NCBI GenBank assembly: GCA_022575985.1
Contig: JAKSXM010000272.1
Location: 31,637,501-31,701,500, forward strand
Direction: 5' to 3'
Origin: Anagrus nilaparvatae
Lineage: Eukaryota > Arthropoda > Insecta > Hymenoptera > Mymaridae
Length of the DNA stretch: 64,000 nucleotides
Position 1 is the first letter of the stretch. The number at the start of each line of letters is the position of its first letter. Below the pieces are notes generated by a model that saw only the letters and a list, made by a program, of their open reading frames with translations, did no database searches and had not been told where the DNA came from. This document shows, in pieces, positions 53,739 to 64,000 of this stretch. The position numbers and the translations under genes were made by a program.

Positions 53739-54720
53739 TAACTAATTTTATTTTTTTAAGCTTCTGTAATTCTTGGTTATTGTATAAGAAATGATGGAAG
53801 AAATACCTACTAACCCTACTAACCAAAGGATATTCTAGGCTCGTTCTTTTTGTTCTTCATCTAACTGCTTTTTTTCTTTTATGGTAAAAAATTGTGACCC
53901 CGATTTACCATAAAAAGAAAAAAGTACTCAGAAAGGTTTCTGAAACGTTTCTAATTGTTTACTTTTCCGAAATTTATTCTAAGTTTTTTTTGCGAAAAAC
54001 TGTTTTTTGTTTAAAATTGCATAAAAAAGTAGAAAATGAAAAAAAAAATTTTTAATTTTATGTAAACAAAAACTAGTTTAGACCTTTTTTATACATATAT
54101 TATAGTTTCTATATGCTTATATGTAAAAAAAAAAATTATACATATAACTATTTAAAGTAGCTTATTTTATTGGATTTCATATATTTTTGTTTACTTATTT
54201 TTTGTATTAAAATTTATACTTTTATAAAATAAAAAGAAATTTATTTATATATACATTGAAAAAAAAAATTTGTTTTGAATTAAATCCCCCCACCCGTTTC
54301 TGTCACACTTTGATGAAACACTGGTATTATTTTTATATAAAATACACACAAACTGGGCGCTCCGTTTCTAACAGTGTTACTTGGGTACCTGCAGACTTGT
54401 CTTCCTTAAAACCAGTTTTTTTACATTTTATGTATAGTATAAGTAACACGCACTATACTAAATTTCTGTTTTAAGGAAGACAAGTCTGCAGGTACCCGTT
54501 ACTTGACGTAGCTTCTGAAATCACCTTTACATAGTAAACCAACCTAACCATTAACATAAACAGATCAAGAGAGCTGGAGAAATCATTGGCCTTATGTATC
54601 TGCAAGACTGTTTTGGTATTATTGCAAATATGACATAATTAATGAAGTTTTAATCGTGATTTCAATTATTTTAATTTTCAATAAAAGTTGAAAATTTTAT
54701 GTTAATTAAATAAAATCAAA
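53739..54720. other. Intergenic region between HMGXB4 and YPEL5
   Basis: Contains the HMGXB4 3' UTR, AT-rich DNA, a perfect 30-bp inverted repeat element (54,383-54,497) and the YPEL5 promoter. No other gene is seen. Confidence 0.5.
54383..54497. mobile_element. 115-bp MITE with perfect 30-bp inverted repeats
   Basis: Arms 54,383-54,412 and 54,468-54,497 (GGGTACCTGCAGACTTGTCT...) are exact reverse complements. GTTACTT lies directly outside both ends (8 bp, GTTACTTG, if the first G is shared), a probable target duplication. Perfect arms and duplication indicate a recent insertion. An 8-bp duplication would fit hAT. Confidence 0.8.
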
Positions 54721-55140
54721 ATGGGTGTCATTTTTTTGGAGCATATCGGAGGAACGCGATTATTTTCTTGTGCATCCTGTGATACAAATTTAACAAACAG
54801 GAGTCAATTAATTAGTACGAGATTTACAGGCGCCACAGGCCGCGCATTTTTATTTAATAAAGTTGTAAATTTGAACTACAGGTAATTCTTTGTAATTTCT
54901 TCTTTTGACAATCTTTCTTATCTTTAATTAAAAACTTATATTGATTTTAGTGCCGTTCAAGACAGAGTTATGTTAACTGGGAGGCATATGGTACGCGATG
55001 TCAGTTGTAAAAATTGCGACGCTAAACTTGGTTGGATATATGAATTTGCAACAGATGATAATCAAAGATACAAGGAAGGAAGAGTAATTTTAGAAAGAGC
55101 CTTAGTTACTGAAAGTGATGGTATTGGCGAAAATATATAA
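54721..55140 (+). CDS. YPEL5: Yippee-like 5 (YPEL5)
   Basis: Small zinc-binding protein of the Yippee family; in vertebrates YPEL5 is associated with the CTLH/GID ubiquitin ligase complex. Two exons, 54721-54881 and 54951-55140, join in frame to 116 residues (human 121). The sequence is almost identical to vertebrate YPEL5 over its length: [73 protein letters not shown]. The two CxxC pairs (CASC, CKNC) bind zinc. The start is the only ATG that fits the family N-terminus [10 protein letters not shown]. Confidence 0.97.
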
Positions 55141-55873
55141 AAAGTGAATTATTTAATTACGTTTTAAGGACATTAAGAATTAAACCGATATTTATTATTC
55201 TATTGTATATAATTTAGCGATCAAATTATTTAAACTAAAATGTATCATATTTTAATCAAATAAATTATTAAATTACCCAATTTTTATTTTATTTTTTCAT
55301 GTAGTACTCTCTCTGAGAGTATAGGTATATCCCATAGAATAGGTATATCCCACAGAAAGATAGTGTATCCAGTGAGTGTATCCCTATATGGAAACTTGCG
55401 TGACAACACTGACAACTTGACGTGACGAGACTGACGAGTCTGCATTGTTGATATTTTATTGATATTTCTCAGTCGATAAGTTTTTTAAGCTGAGTGGTTA
55501 GGATTGTAATTGATACGTCCGAATAGTTTTCAAATCAATGTTAATTTGTTTTTGAAAATTATAAAATATATAGTGTAAAATGGCTAAGTCAAAAAACTCT
55601 TTTATTTCAAAAAGAACCAAGTACTTATTATCATTGCAAAAGCATTTGAAAAGTTAAACAATCTTTTTAAATATAATTAATGCCTAAATTTCATTCAAAT
55701 AGTAATTATAAGCTGTTTGCTTTTAATTTACTATTACTTATTGCAAAATTTATCTTAATGCCTGTTGTTTTAGATGCATTTGAGCAGTAGCAAAAGAAGA
55801 CTGAATATGACTAGTAAATTAAAAGACTGGATGCCAAAGATAAGACTGACTTAATTATCAAATTTTGAAAAGA
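55141..55873. promoter_or_regulatory. Upstream region of the Nrk gene
   Basis: AT-rich DNA with a short duplication (ATAGGTATATCCCA twice, 55,320-55,353). A 25-codon open frame starting MAKSKNSFISKR at 55,580 lies here and might be an upstream reading frame in the leader or nothing at all. The receptor promoter is expected in this stretch. Confidence 0.4.
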
Positions 55874-58082
55874 ATGATGTTTTGGAGTATCCTTTTTATT
55901 CTTAATTTATGTTTTTTTTCTGCTATTTTTACACGTAAGTTTTAATTATTCTAATTTAATCATTTAATATTTTATCCTACTTATAAAGTTTTTCATTCTT
56001 CTTTTCATAGACCAAGGAAATGGTTATTGTGCTCCTTACAATGGAAAAGTTTGTAAAAAATATCTTACTGGTATTGGTACAGTTTGGTTTAATAATTCTC
56101 CTGATAATCCTAGCGGTTGGTTAAATGAGAAAATTACAACAGATTTATGGGGAGAGTTAATTGAAAAGTTAAATGAACCATGTCGATCAGCAGCAGAGAA
56201 AATGTTATGTTTTTATGCATTTCCACAATGCCAAAATGGTGTTGGGTTACCATTGTGCAAGGAAGATTGTTTAGCTATTAAACTGCAATTTTGTTTTAAT
56301 GATTGGGCTTTGATCGAAGATAATAAAGTGCGGGAAATTTATATAAGATCGAGAGGACACTTTAGACTTCCAGAATGTGAAAACTTGCCAAAGCTATCAA
56401 GCGAAAGGATGACTTGTTCCCATGTTTCCTTGACCGTTATGAACCAAAATCTTGTCACATGTAAAATAATTTTTTCAAAATAAAGTTATATTAAATAAAT
56501 AAAGTTAATAAAGCAATAAGATTTATTAAATAAGCTTTTTAATGCTTCTAGATGACTGCGTTATTGGTAATGGGCAGTATTATATGGGAAGCATGAACAT
56601 AACAAAAACCGGGCGTGCGTGTCAAGCGTGGAAAGACCAGAGTCCTCATAGCCATGAAACGCCTCCAGATGTTTTTCCTCAGATAAAATTTGGAGAAAAC
56701 CATTGCCGAAATGCTGGAGGTGATGAATACACTCCTTGGTGCTTTACTATGGATTTAAATACAAGATGGGAACATTGTAATATACCTAGTTGTGGTAAGT
56801 AACCTGAAGTTTGAATTCAATATTTTAATGTCTAATTTACTTTTCTTTTTCAAGAAAATTCAACAAAGCTATTAACTTACATTAGCTTCAATGAATTGAG
56901 TATAGCAAGTCTTATGACACCTACCTTTATATTTATAATGTCGTCATTAGTATTAGTAATTATCTTAATTATTTCTCTACTAGTAGCTTTAATAAACCAA
57001 AGATTAAATAAAAGACACCAAGGTTACAATCAAACAGAGTGTCGAGTAAGTTTAATAAATATCAAACTGACTTTTGATAAGTTTTAACTAAGTAATTCTT
57101 TTAGGATGTTAACATTGATTTGAACAAGCTTCCTGATAACGATGCATATCACAAAACAGGCATAAAGCTAAACCCTAAATTAGAGAAGCTAGAGTTTCCA
57201 AGAAACAATATAATTTATATAAGAGACTTAGGACAAGGTGCTTTTGGCCGAGTATTTCAAGCAAAAGCTCCTGGATTGATTCCAGGTGAAGAGTTTACAA
57301 GTGTTGCTGTTAAAATGCTTAAAGAAGAGGCATCAGATGATTTATTAGTTGATTTTGAAAGAGAAGCTTGCCTTCTTTCTGAATTTGATCATCCAAATAT
57401 TGTAAAGCTACTGGGTGTTTGTGCTCTAGGAAGACCTATGTGTCTGCTTTTTGAATACATGGAATGTGGAGATTTAAATGAATTTTTACGCATGTGTTCA
57501 CCAGTAGGACAAGCATTAAAGGAGGATTGTTGTCATTCAAAGCTAACACATATGGACTTGATAAATATAGTCCGTCAAATAGCATCTGGAATGGTATATT
57601 TATCAGATAGAAGCTTTGTACATCGTGATTTAGCCACAAGAAATTGTCTGATAAATGAAGAAATGGTGGTAAAAATTGCTGATTTTGGACTATCTCAAAA
57701 GCTTTATTTGCAAAATTATTTCAAAGGAGATGAGCAGGATGCTATTCCAGTTAGATGGATGCCCCTTGAAAGTATTTTATACAATAAATATACAATAGAA
57801 TCAGATGTTTGGGCATTTGGTGTATGCTTATGGGAAGCTTTCAGTTTTGCATTACAACCATATTATGGAATGACCCATGAAGAAGTTATCAAATACATAA
57901 AAGAAGGAAATGTACTTCAATGTCCAGAAAATACTCCACAATCAGTTTATGAACTTATGAAAGCTTGCTGGAACAGAAAACCATTGAATAGACCTACTTT
58001 TAAATACATTTTAGAGAGCCTAAATGCTATTAAAAGCGAATTAAGTGCTGAAAATAGTGTACCACTACGTGTACATGTATAA
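55874..58082 (+). CDS. Nrk: Receptor tyrosine kinase Nrk (MuSK/Ror-like)
   Basis: Single-pass receptor kinase. Five exons (55874-55934, 56011-56460, 56552-56794, 56855-57045, 57105-58082) join in frame to 640 residues. Order of parts: signal peptide ([15 protein letters not shown]), a Frizzled-type cysteine-rich domain ([13 protein letters not shown]), a kringle ([26 protein letters not shown]), a transmembrane helix (about residues 275-300) and a tyrosine kinase with [27 protein letters not shown] and DFGLS. There are no Ig domains, as in insect Nrk and unlike vertebrate MuSK. The kinase ([18 protein letters not shown] start, PIRWMP-type [10 protein letters not shown]) is closer to MuSK than to Ror. 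Two departures from MuSK: the activation loop reads NYFKGD rather than DYYKAN, and the juxtamembrane site reads NDAYH rather than NPMYQ. Confidence 0.93.
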
Positions 58083-59136
58083 GACTAAGCTTATATTATT
58101 TATTAAAGTCTGAATGTGATGTTTGTCTTTTGTAATATAAATGGCCTATAAAAGGCACACACTCTCTAGCATATTAAAGCATGTATCTTCCATTTTCTAT
58201 TTGTATGTATATTGTCATTAATGTTCTAAAAAAAACAAAAATTAAATTTAAAAAATAAAATTTAGTTGTACTTCAATTTACAATAGTAAAATGCCACATG
58301 AAAAATCGGATCATAAAAAAATAAAAGGGGTTTTACGCACATAAAATTCAATACAATCTTCAACAACAAGCCGTAAATTCAGATTGCAGTGTTTTTGCTA
58401 ATTACAAAAAAAAAAAAATATTTTTCAGACAAATATAACATGCTACAAATTTTTTGAAAATTTTTATTTGCTCCCATAATAACTTTTTCTAGTCTACTTT
58501 TACCACTGGTAACTTAACTTTTTGTCAATTTTCTGTGTTCTTTTAAAAACAAGACCTGCGTATCTTAGGCCCAATCACCTTTTTTTTTTTGCTGGTTTCG
58601 ACTTGGTTATATAGATTATAAAAATAAGTGAATTTCTAGTTTTGGAACTAAAGAAATTTTTTTACTATTTATAAAATAATAATAATTTTTTATCTTTTTC
58701 ATGTTTTTAATCAACTTCAAGAGGTAAGAAGTATTTTTAATATACTTGTATAATATATATACAAGCATTCCAGTAGAATATGGGCACATGAATTTTACAA
58801 ACGAATTTCTTTTGCAAATGGTAGGTAGGAGAGACTGAAAAAACTCTATGTCAGTCTTGGACATATAGAGTTTTTTCAGCTCTTCAAAACTACCCATTTG
58901 TAAAATTTATTCGCCCAAATTCTACCAGAACGCTTATACATTATAACCAATTCTCTGTTATTTGCATTATAAAGAAAATTTTCTTTATTTTTATTTGTCC
59001 AATTTTTTTTGCTTTGAATTTTTAAAAAAATTATTGCATTTGTTACTGTATTAAAAATATATTTGAAAATTTAAGCAATCTATTTTTACAGTGTATCTTT
59101 TATTTTCAACTTTTATGTATATGGTCATAAACATTT
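58083..59136. other. Convergent region between Nrk and SAMTOR
   Basis: Holds the 3' UTRs of two convergent genes and a palindromic repeat at 58,758-58,943. No gene is recognised; an open frame across the palindrome is an artefact. Confidence 0.55.
58758..58943. repeat. Imperfect palindrome of about 185 bp
   Basis: Outer arms (TATACAAGCATTCC.GTAGAAT...ATTCTACC.GAACGCTTATA) pair imperfectly. The core CTGAAAAAACTCTAT and its complement form a perfect 15-bp stem around 58,835-58,878. It is probably an old MITE. Confidence 0.65.
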
Positions 59137-60230
59137 TCAATCAATACAAGGCAGTTCTAGGAACAATTCTGATGCCTCCTTATCATTATGTTCATAATCT
59201 TGTGAAAAATTAAAACCTTTTTGAGTTTGGAAATCTTGTGGGATAAATATTTTGTCAGAAAAAAACATTTCCTCTTTTGGAATAGCTTCCCATTTAATGT
59301 CTTTCATTGAAACTTCTTTTGAAGAACATTTTCTAAACATTAGGCAATGAATGTGACGAAGCTTTTCGTAACGAATTCTAATAAAACCAAGCTTTGCTAA
59401 AGCAACTTTCCAAGAAGTATTAATAAGCTTTGCATTTGCTCCAACATGCTTTGAATCTGGGGTAATTATAAACAAAACTCCACCTGCTTTTAATAAATTG
59501 TATGCTTTTTTGCAGCATAAAAATCTTTGAACAGGACAAGGAAAGTATTCTAAAAATAATGAAAAAATAACTGCATCAAAGTTGTTTTCCAATTGAATTA
59601 ACTTATCTTGAGAAAAGCTTCTTGTATCCCCAACATGCACATTTAAAAAATCACACTCTATAACATCTTCGGAATATGGTGCAATATCAATAGCTGTTAC
59701 TGAAAATAACTCTTCATTTTTAAATGGATTATAGCAGCTACCTACATCTAAGATTTTAGCTTTATCCCACGATCTCAAATCTATTATATTTTCTAGGTTT
59801 AAAGCATTTTCTTTTTTGCATCTCTCAATAAGATAATTTTCTTTGTCATCGAATCTTTTTTTGCCCTCTTCAAAATAATAGTGTCTGCATCGAGCCTTAA
59901 TCCATTCAATTCTACAATGAGTTTCTGAATATTTTTGATTTGATTTTTTCCAGTATGTGGTAGCTAGCTCATGCATTGATGTGGCATAATTCTAAGCTCA
60001 ATAATTTATTAATTTAAGATACTGTGTAGGATACTCTCCTATCGTCTATTTTTTAATTTTACCTTTAAAATTTCCTTTTGTTCTAAATGTACATTCCAAG
60101 CATTTTCAACGCCACTTTTTTCTGCACATTGTCGCAGATGAGTATGTACGCTTTTTATAAATTCAGATGCTTCTAAATGTTTTTTTGAAGCTTTGTAATT
60201 ATTTGTCGTAAATTTTTGAGACTCTTCCAT
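59137..60230 (-). CDS. SAMTOR: SAMTOR (BMT2), S-adenosylmethionine sensor of mTORC1
   Basis: SAM-binding protein that restrains mTORC1 through GATOR1-KICSTOR when methionine is low. Two exons, 60230-60063 and 59991-59137, join in frame to 340 residues (human 405). The methyltransferase-like fold shows the SAM-binding loop LDVGSCYNPF, then AIDIAPYSEDVIECDFLNV, AVIFSLFLEYFPCPVQRFLC, GGVLFIITPDSKHVG and LGFIRIRYEKLRHIHCLMFRK, all in the order of the human protein. The N-terminal helical region (HLEASEFIKSVHTHLR) is also present. The acidic C-terminal tail is short. The start at 60,230 is the first ATG of the exon. The gene is head to head with COX4. Confidence 0.94.
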
Positions 60231-60763
60231 TGTATTTATATGAAAGAAAAGCTATTCTTTGCTCAGATAAAAAACAAAACAGATTATACATTTTGTAATT
60301 TGCTGCCTTATTGCGGTGTCAGAGTGCCAGCAGTGCGGTTGCGGCGCATGCCGAAAACACAGACGAGCAGCCGAGTTTTGTAGTCGGTTTTTATCATTTG
60401 TATCATATATATATAAATACAGCGCCTCGTGAAAAATTTTTTTCCTGTCTGGCTGATCGATATCCAGCATTTCTACAGAAAAATAAGTAAGAAAGCATTT
60501 ATTATTAATTCTTAAACTATAGTAAATTCATTTAAGCTTCATTTTGTGATTTATATAGTTATCTCTTATTTATCTGTCCTTTTATTTTTCAATACGCATG
60601 CACATACATGTATATCTTGTATTCTTGTTTTGGAGTGATTAGGTAATACTTATGTTTTACATTTTTTGGAGTAAACCTGACATTATAAATTTAATTATAA
60701 TAAATCATATATCAGATTACTTTTAATTATAACCCGAAATCTTATTTCCAGCATCTTAATAAT
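60231..60763. promoter_or_regulatory. Bidirectional promoter region of SAMTOR and COX4
   Basis: 533 bp between head-to-head start codons, with a GC-rich island at about 60,313-60,375 that stands out from the AT-rich surroundings. Within it GCGCATGC (60,344-60,351) resembles an NRF-1/Ewg core site, which would fit a mitochondrial gene. An acceptor TTATTTCCAG just before the COX4 ATG implies an untranslated first exon near here. Confidence 0.45.
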
Positions 60764-61392
60764 ATGGCTTCAAGAATTTTGACAAAAGCAATACGCCAAG
60801 TGCATAAAATTCCAAAACGTACTCATTATCATGAATCACAAAATAAAATTGGTAAAAGAGAAGTCGTAGGCTTTGGCCATAATGGTGAACCAGAATATAT
60901 TGATACTGAAGAATATCCATTTCCAGCCATTAGATTCAAAGAACCAACTCCAGATATTTTAGTAAAAATAACCTTAATTTATTTGTTCTTAAAACAATTT
61001 ATTAATTAAAAATTTTTTAGGCTTTAAATCAAAAAGAAAAAGGAGACTGGAAGAAACTCTCTATAGAGGACAAAAAAGCTTTGTATCGAGCTAGTTTTAG
61101 ACAGACGTTCAGTGAATATCAAGCATCCCTTGGTGATTGGAAAGGAGTCTTAGGCTCTGCATGCATTTGCGTCACCGTAGCTATTTGGACTTATGTATCG
61201 CTTAAACATTTTGGTAAGTTAGTGTTTGCTTAACTTCTTTCAATCTACTTAATTTATATTATAATTTTAGTATACCCACCATTACCGAAAAGTTTCTCTT
61301 TGGAAAGTCGACAAGCTCAATTAGAAAGAATCATTGCATTGGAAATGGAGCCTATCACTAATGAACATTTATTTAAACATGTAGATAAGTAA
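60764..61392 (+). CDS. COX4: Cytochrome c oxidase subunit 4-like protein
   Basis: Nuclear-encoded subunit of respiratory complex IV. Three exons, 60764-60961, 61021-61213 and 61271-61392, join in frame to 170 residues, close to the family length. The N-terminus is basic and fits a mitochondrial presequence (MASRILTKAIRQVHKIPKR). Family motifs are YPFPAIRFKEPTPDIL, LNQKEKGDWKKLSIEDKKAL, YRASFRQTF, a transmembrane helix (VLGSACICVTVAIWTYVSL) and the matrix-side YPPLPKSFS...QAQLERIIALEMEPI. The C-terminus reads NEHLFKHVDK and stops, where the family usually has a SKWDY-type motif. It may be a diverged paralogue, or a further exon may be used instead of this stop. Confidence 0.88.
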
Positions 61393-62600
61393 ATAAGCGA
61401 TTTCTTTTTGAAAGGAGTTGCCCAGAGAGATTTAACTGTTATTATAAAGCTTTACACTTTATATTTTATAATTTTTCAATTCCTAGGCACTCCATTAGGC
61501 ATGTTCTGGAAAATAATTATCTAATTAAAAATAAATTAAATATTGTGTACGGTAAGATGATGCTTTTTGTTAGAAAAATATTTTCCTGAACTTAAAAATA
61601 AATATTCTACAGTTTAATTTGTCAAGTAGGTTATTATTAAGCTTTTAATTACAAAAAATATTTTTGAAATTTATATTTAGATTGATGTATTAAGAATAAA
61701 AGGTATTATTGTTAAAGTAAATTATATAATTTTAATTCATCATACTTACAGCCTAAATAAAAGAAAAAGCTTAAAATAATTAAAATTTTATTCATCATTT
61801 AGGATTATTATATATTAGCCTTCTACAAAGAAGTTTTAAAATAATCTTTTTTATCTATCCATAAGAGAATTCGTTTCACGGATTGCGCTCGACCACCTAG
61901 TTTTCTGATATTTATTTTATTTTAGTATACAATATTAAAAAATATTGATTAGTTATAATTAGGAATAATAAAAAAATATTGATTAGTATTGGATTGACTA
62001 ATTATAATTACTGAGTTTCAAATTATTTTTCTGTACTGCGGCCCGAAAGTACGTATTTCTCGGACGCTGCGCGTCCGGCAAAGACATATTTTCTCGCCAC
62101 AGTCTATCACAATCTCGGCTTCGCCTCGGAAGGTGTAATTTACGTGCAATTTGGGCCATTCTTTATTTTTCTGGCCTAGGACCGTAATATACTATTGAAA
62201 TATAGTTTTTTAGAAAATTAATTTCGTTCTCAACCATCATAAGGAATTTATTTCAATCCACGTCGATTAAAAACTCTTCATCAATTTTTTTAAATATTTT
62301 ACCAAAATAAAATAAATATCAGAAAACCAGGCGTATGAGCAAAGGTGAAGTGCAATCCGAGTACCGAATTCCCTACGGGTATTGTATATATTAAAAGAAA
62401 AATTAAGGTACTGCGTATACGGGGGTGTATATGTTTTTAATTATAATCTTTTTGTATTTTAAATGTTGCAAAATTTAAATGCCCCCTAGACCCCCTTAAT
62501 GAAACTACCCCAAAATAAAAATTTAAATTATTTAATTGTAAAATAAATAAGTAAGTTTAATAAATAAATAGGTAAAGTTTTCTTTAATTCATTAACGCCG
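61393..62600. other. Intergenic DNA downstream of COX4 with repeat fragment
   Basis: AT-rich. About 62,030-62,190 is GC-richer and is the reverse complement of the repeat block at 40,690-40,830 (GGCCCAAATT/CGCA, CCGAGGCGAAGCCGA). No gene is seen. Confidence 0.5.
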
Positions 62601-63682
62601 CACAGTGTGCCGAATCAATCAAAAATCTGCTGAATCCGTAGAATTTTATTTTTTCACCCAATTATTTTTTTAAATCCTTCGTAAACTCTCCTATTCTTAT
62701 GGAAACCTGCTACTTTTTAGAAATGTTTACTCTTAGACTCGGGTAAAAGGTAATACTATCCATAAACAAGGTTTCTTTAAGGGTACCTTGTCTGAGTTTT
62801 GAGTAAAAATAACGTAATTTTTCTTATTAATTTTCTCAAAAAGTTTTTCTCAAATAGACACACAAAAAATTTTTTTTTTATATTCTCTTTTTTTTACATA
62901 TAATGAGATGGCGCTGAAGTTGGTGTCTAAAAAAAAAGTTCCAAATTGGCCCACATCATAACTCGGTTTAGAATCGTCTAAAATAAAAAAATAAAAAAAC
63001 ACCTTAAAGTACATGAGTTTTTGCTTGGAATGATCTACAATCAATAAAAAATATTAAAAATTAAAAAAGTTATGAAAATAAATAGAAAAAAGTCGAAATT
63101 TTACCATATTTTTAGCCACAAAACGGAGCCTAGAGACCAAAAAATCTACCGATCAGGTTGATTGTAGATCAAAAAATGCAGAATTTCATAATAAATCGAT
63201 TAAAAAAAAAAAATTTGAAATCGGAACAATAGTTTTTTTGTTATCGTGTGGGCCGTTTTCAAAGAGTTCGTTTTGAGAAAAACGCGTTTAAAGTTTCGGA
63301 TCTTGTATTCTATTGCATAGTAATAATTTCACTTTTAGGCGCTGTCATTTCTATATTATTTGCGGGATTCATTTGCAATTTTTTTTTCCATATTCTTGAA
63401 TACTTTTTGAACACAAGTCAATAAAAAAAAAAAAATCGATTTTTTGTTTGAAAACTCAGACAAGGTACCCTTAATTTCAAGTAAACTTGATGGTAACCCT
63501 GTTGAATACGATTTTTGCATATGCATTAAAGTAATAAGAGGTGAATTTAAAATGTAAAAATTTGAAAAAGTAGCAGGTTTTCATAAGAGTAGGATAGTGG
63601 AAGAATGATTTGAAAAAATAATTGGGTAAAAAAATAAAATTCTACGGAGTCAGCAGATTTTTGATTGATTCGGCACACTGTG
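62601..63682. mobile_element. 1.1-kb palindromic element
   Basis: Ends are CACAGTGTGCCGAATCAATC and its reverse complement. The arms also share GAATTTTATTTTTT, CCTGCTACTTTTT and GGGTACCTTGTCTGAGTTTT blocks in mirror order. CGCCG lies directly outside both ends (62,596-62,600 and 63,683-63,687), a possible 5-bp target duplication or part of a longer diverged one. No transposase frame. The superfamily is not clear. Confidence 0.8.
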
Positions 63683-63769
63683 CGCCGGGGCGGAAAGTTT
63701 TGGAAATTAGAAAAAAAAAAGTATATTCTCTTATAGATAAGTGGCTAAAAAGTTCACCCTTATGGTAAA

Positions 63770-64000
63770 ATTTCATGCTCTTTCAAAATCTGACATTAGT
63801 TTTCACCTAAAACCCTTAAAAATACCCTAAAAACGGGGGTCAAAGGGGTAGATCAGGCATTATTAGGAAAAATCAATGAAAAAAGTTTCCAATTTTATTG
63901 ATTTCACCCTTAAAATAGCTAAAAATACCCCTAATATGGGTATATCCTGGAAGCTCAAAGTGCGAAAATGACAAAAACACCCCATTTAGGGTGTAAATAA
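63770..64000. repeat. Fragment of the CACCCTTAAA/TACCCCTAA repeat family
   Basis: TTTCACCCTTAAAATAGC, AATACCCCTAATATGGGTAT and ATCCTGGAAGCTCAAAGTGC match blocks at 37,080-37,440 in the ATR intron. The repeat is cut by the right edge of the window. Confidence 0.6.

Noticed and set aside
55580..55657. 25-codon frame MAKSKNSFISKR... as a ribosomal protein L29-like gene
   Set aside because: Only the first six residues resemble L29 and the rest does not; at most an upstream reading frame of Nrk.
60252..60470. 72-codon minus-strand frame upstream of SAMTOR
   Set aside because: No family match and composition like the surrounding promoter DNA; most likely SAMTOR leader or chance.

Overview
The window looks like nuclear DNA from an insect. 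It is very AT-rich. Genes are split by short introns, mostly about 50-90 bp with GT...AG ends, and the encoded proteins match animal families with arthropod traits such as a Nrk-type receptor kinase without Ig domains. A hymenopteran, perhaps a parasitoid wasp, is my guess from base composition, intron size and SERCA wording; I could not test it. No bacterial, organellar or CRISPR features are present.

Layout. 1-4,024 (-): 5' part of the SERCA calcium pump, whose 3' part lies beyond the left edge. 4,025-9,361: SERCA upstream DNA with no recognisable gene. 9,362-22,714: a transposon graveyard of fold-back (palindromic) elements, nested elements and tandem arrays, with no transposase reading frame. 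23,494-44,031: a tight block of MMS22L (+), HMG20-type HMG-box protein (-) and ATR (+). 44,900-48,304 (-): Cys-loop chloride-channel-like receptor. 48,707-51,777 (-): TBL3/UTP13. 52,408-53,738 (+): HMGXB4. 54,721-55,140 (+): YPEL5. 55,874-58,082 (+): Nrk/MuSK-type receptor tyrosine kinase. 59,137-60,230 (-): SAMTOR. 60,764-61,392 (+): COX4-like cytochrome oxidase subunit. 61,393-64,000: a further fold-back element and repeat fragments.

I rebuilt the splice structure of ATR (31 exons, 2,481 aa), MMS22L (15 exons, 1,122 aa), HMG20 (6 exons, 323 aa), the channel (8 exons, 492 aa), Nrk (5 exons, 640 aa), HMGXB4 (386 aa), YPEL5 (116 aa), SAMTOR (340 aa) and COX4 (170 aa). All junctions keep frame, so these genes look intact. 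Functionally, MMS22L (repair of stalled forks) and ATR (replication-stress kinase) lie 2.4 kb apart on the same strand, separated by an HMG20 gene read the other way. TBL3 with HMGXB4, and SAMTOR with COX4, are head-to-head pairs that may share promoters.

The most striking non-genic structure is the repeat region. A 4.5 kb fold-back element (10,849-15,327) carries three different elements side by side in its central (TA)n tract, two of them palindromes themselves. A second 2 kb fold-back (17,077-19,127) carries a third palindrome in one arm only, so its other arm preserves the empty target site. An element at 22,010-22,714 has a clean 8-bp target duplication and the same termini as one of the nested elements, which identifies a hAT-like palindromic family.
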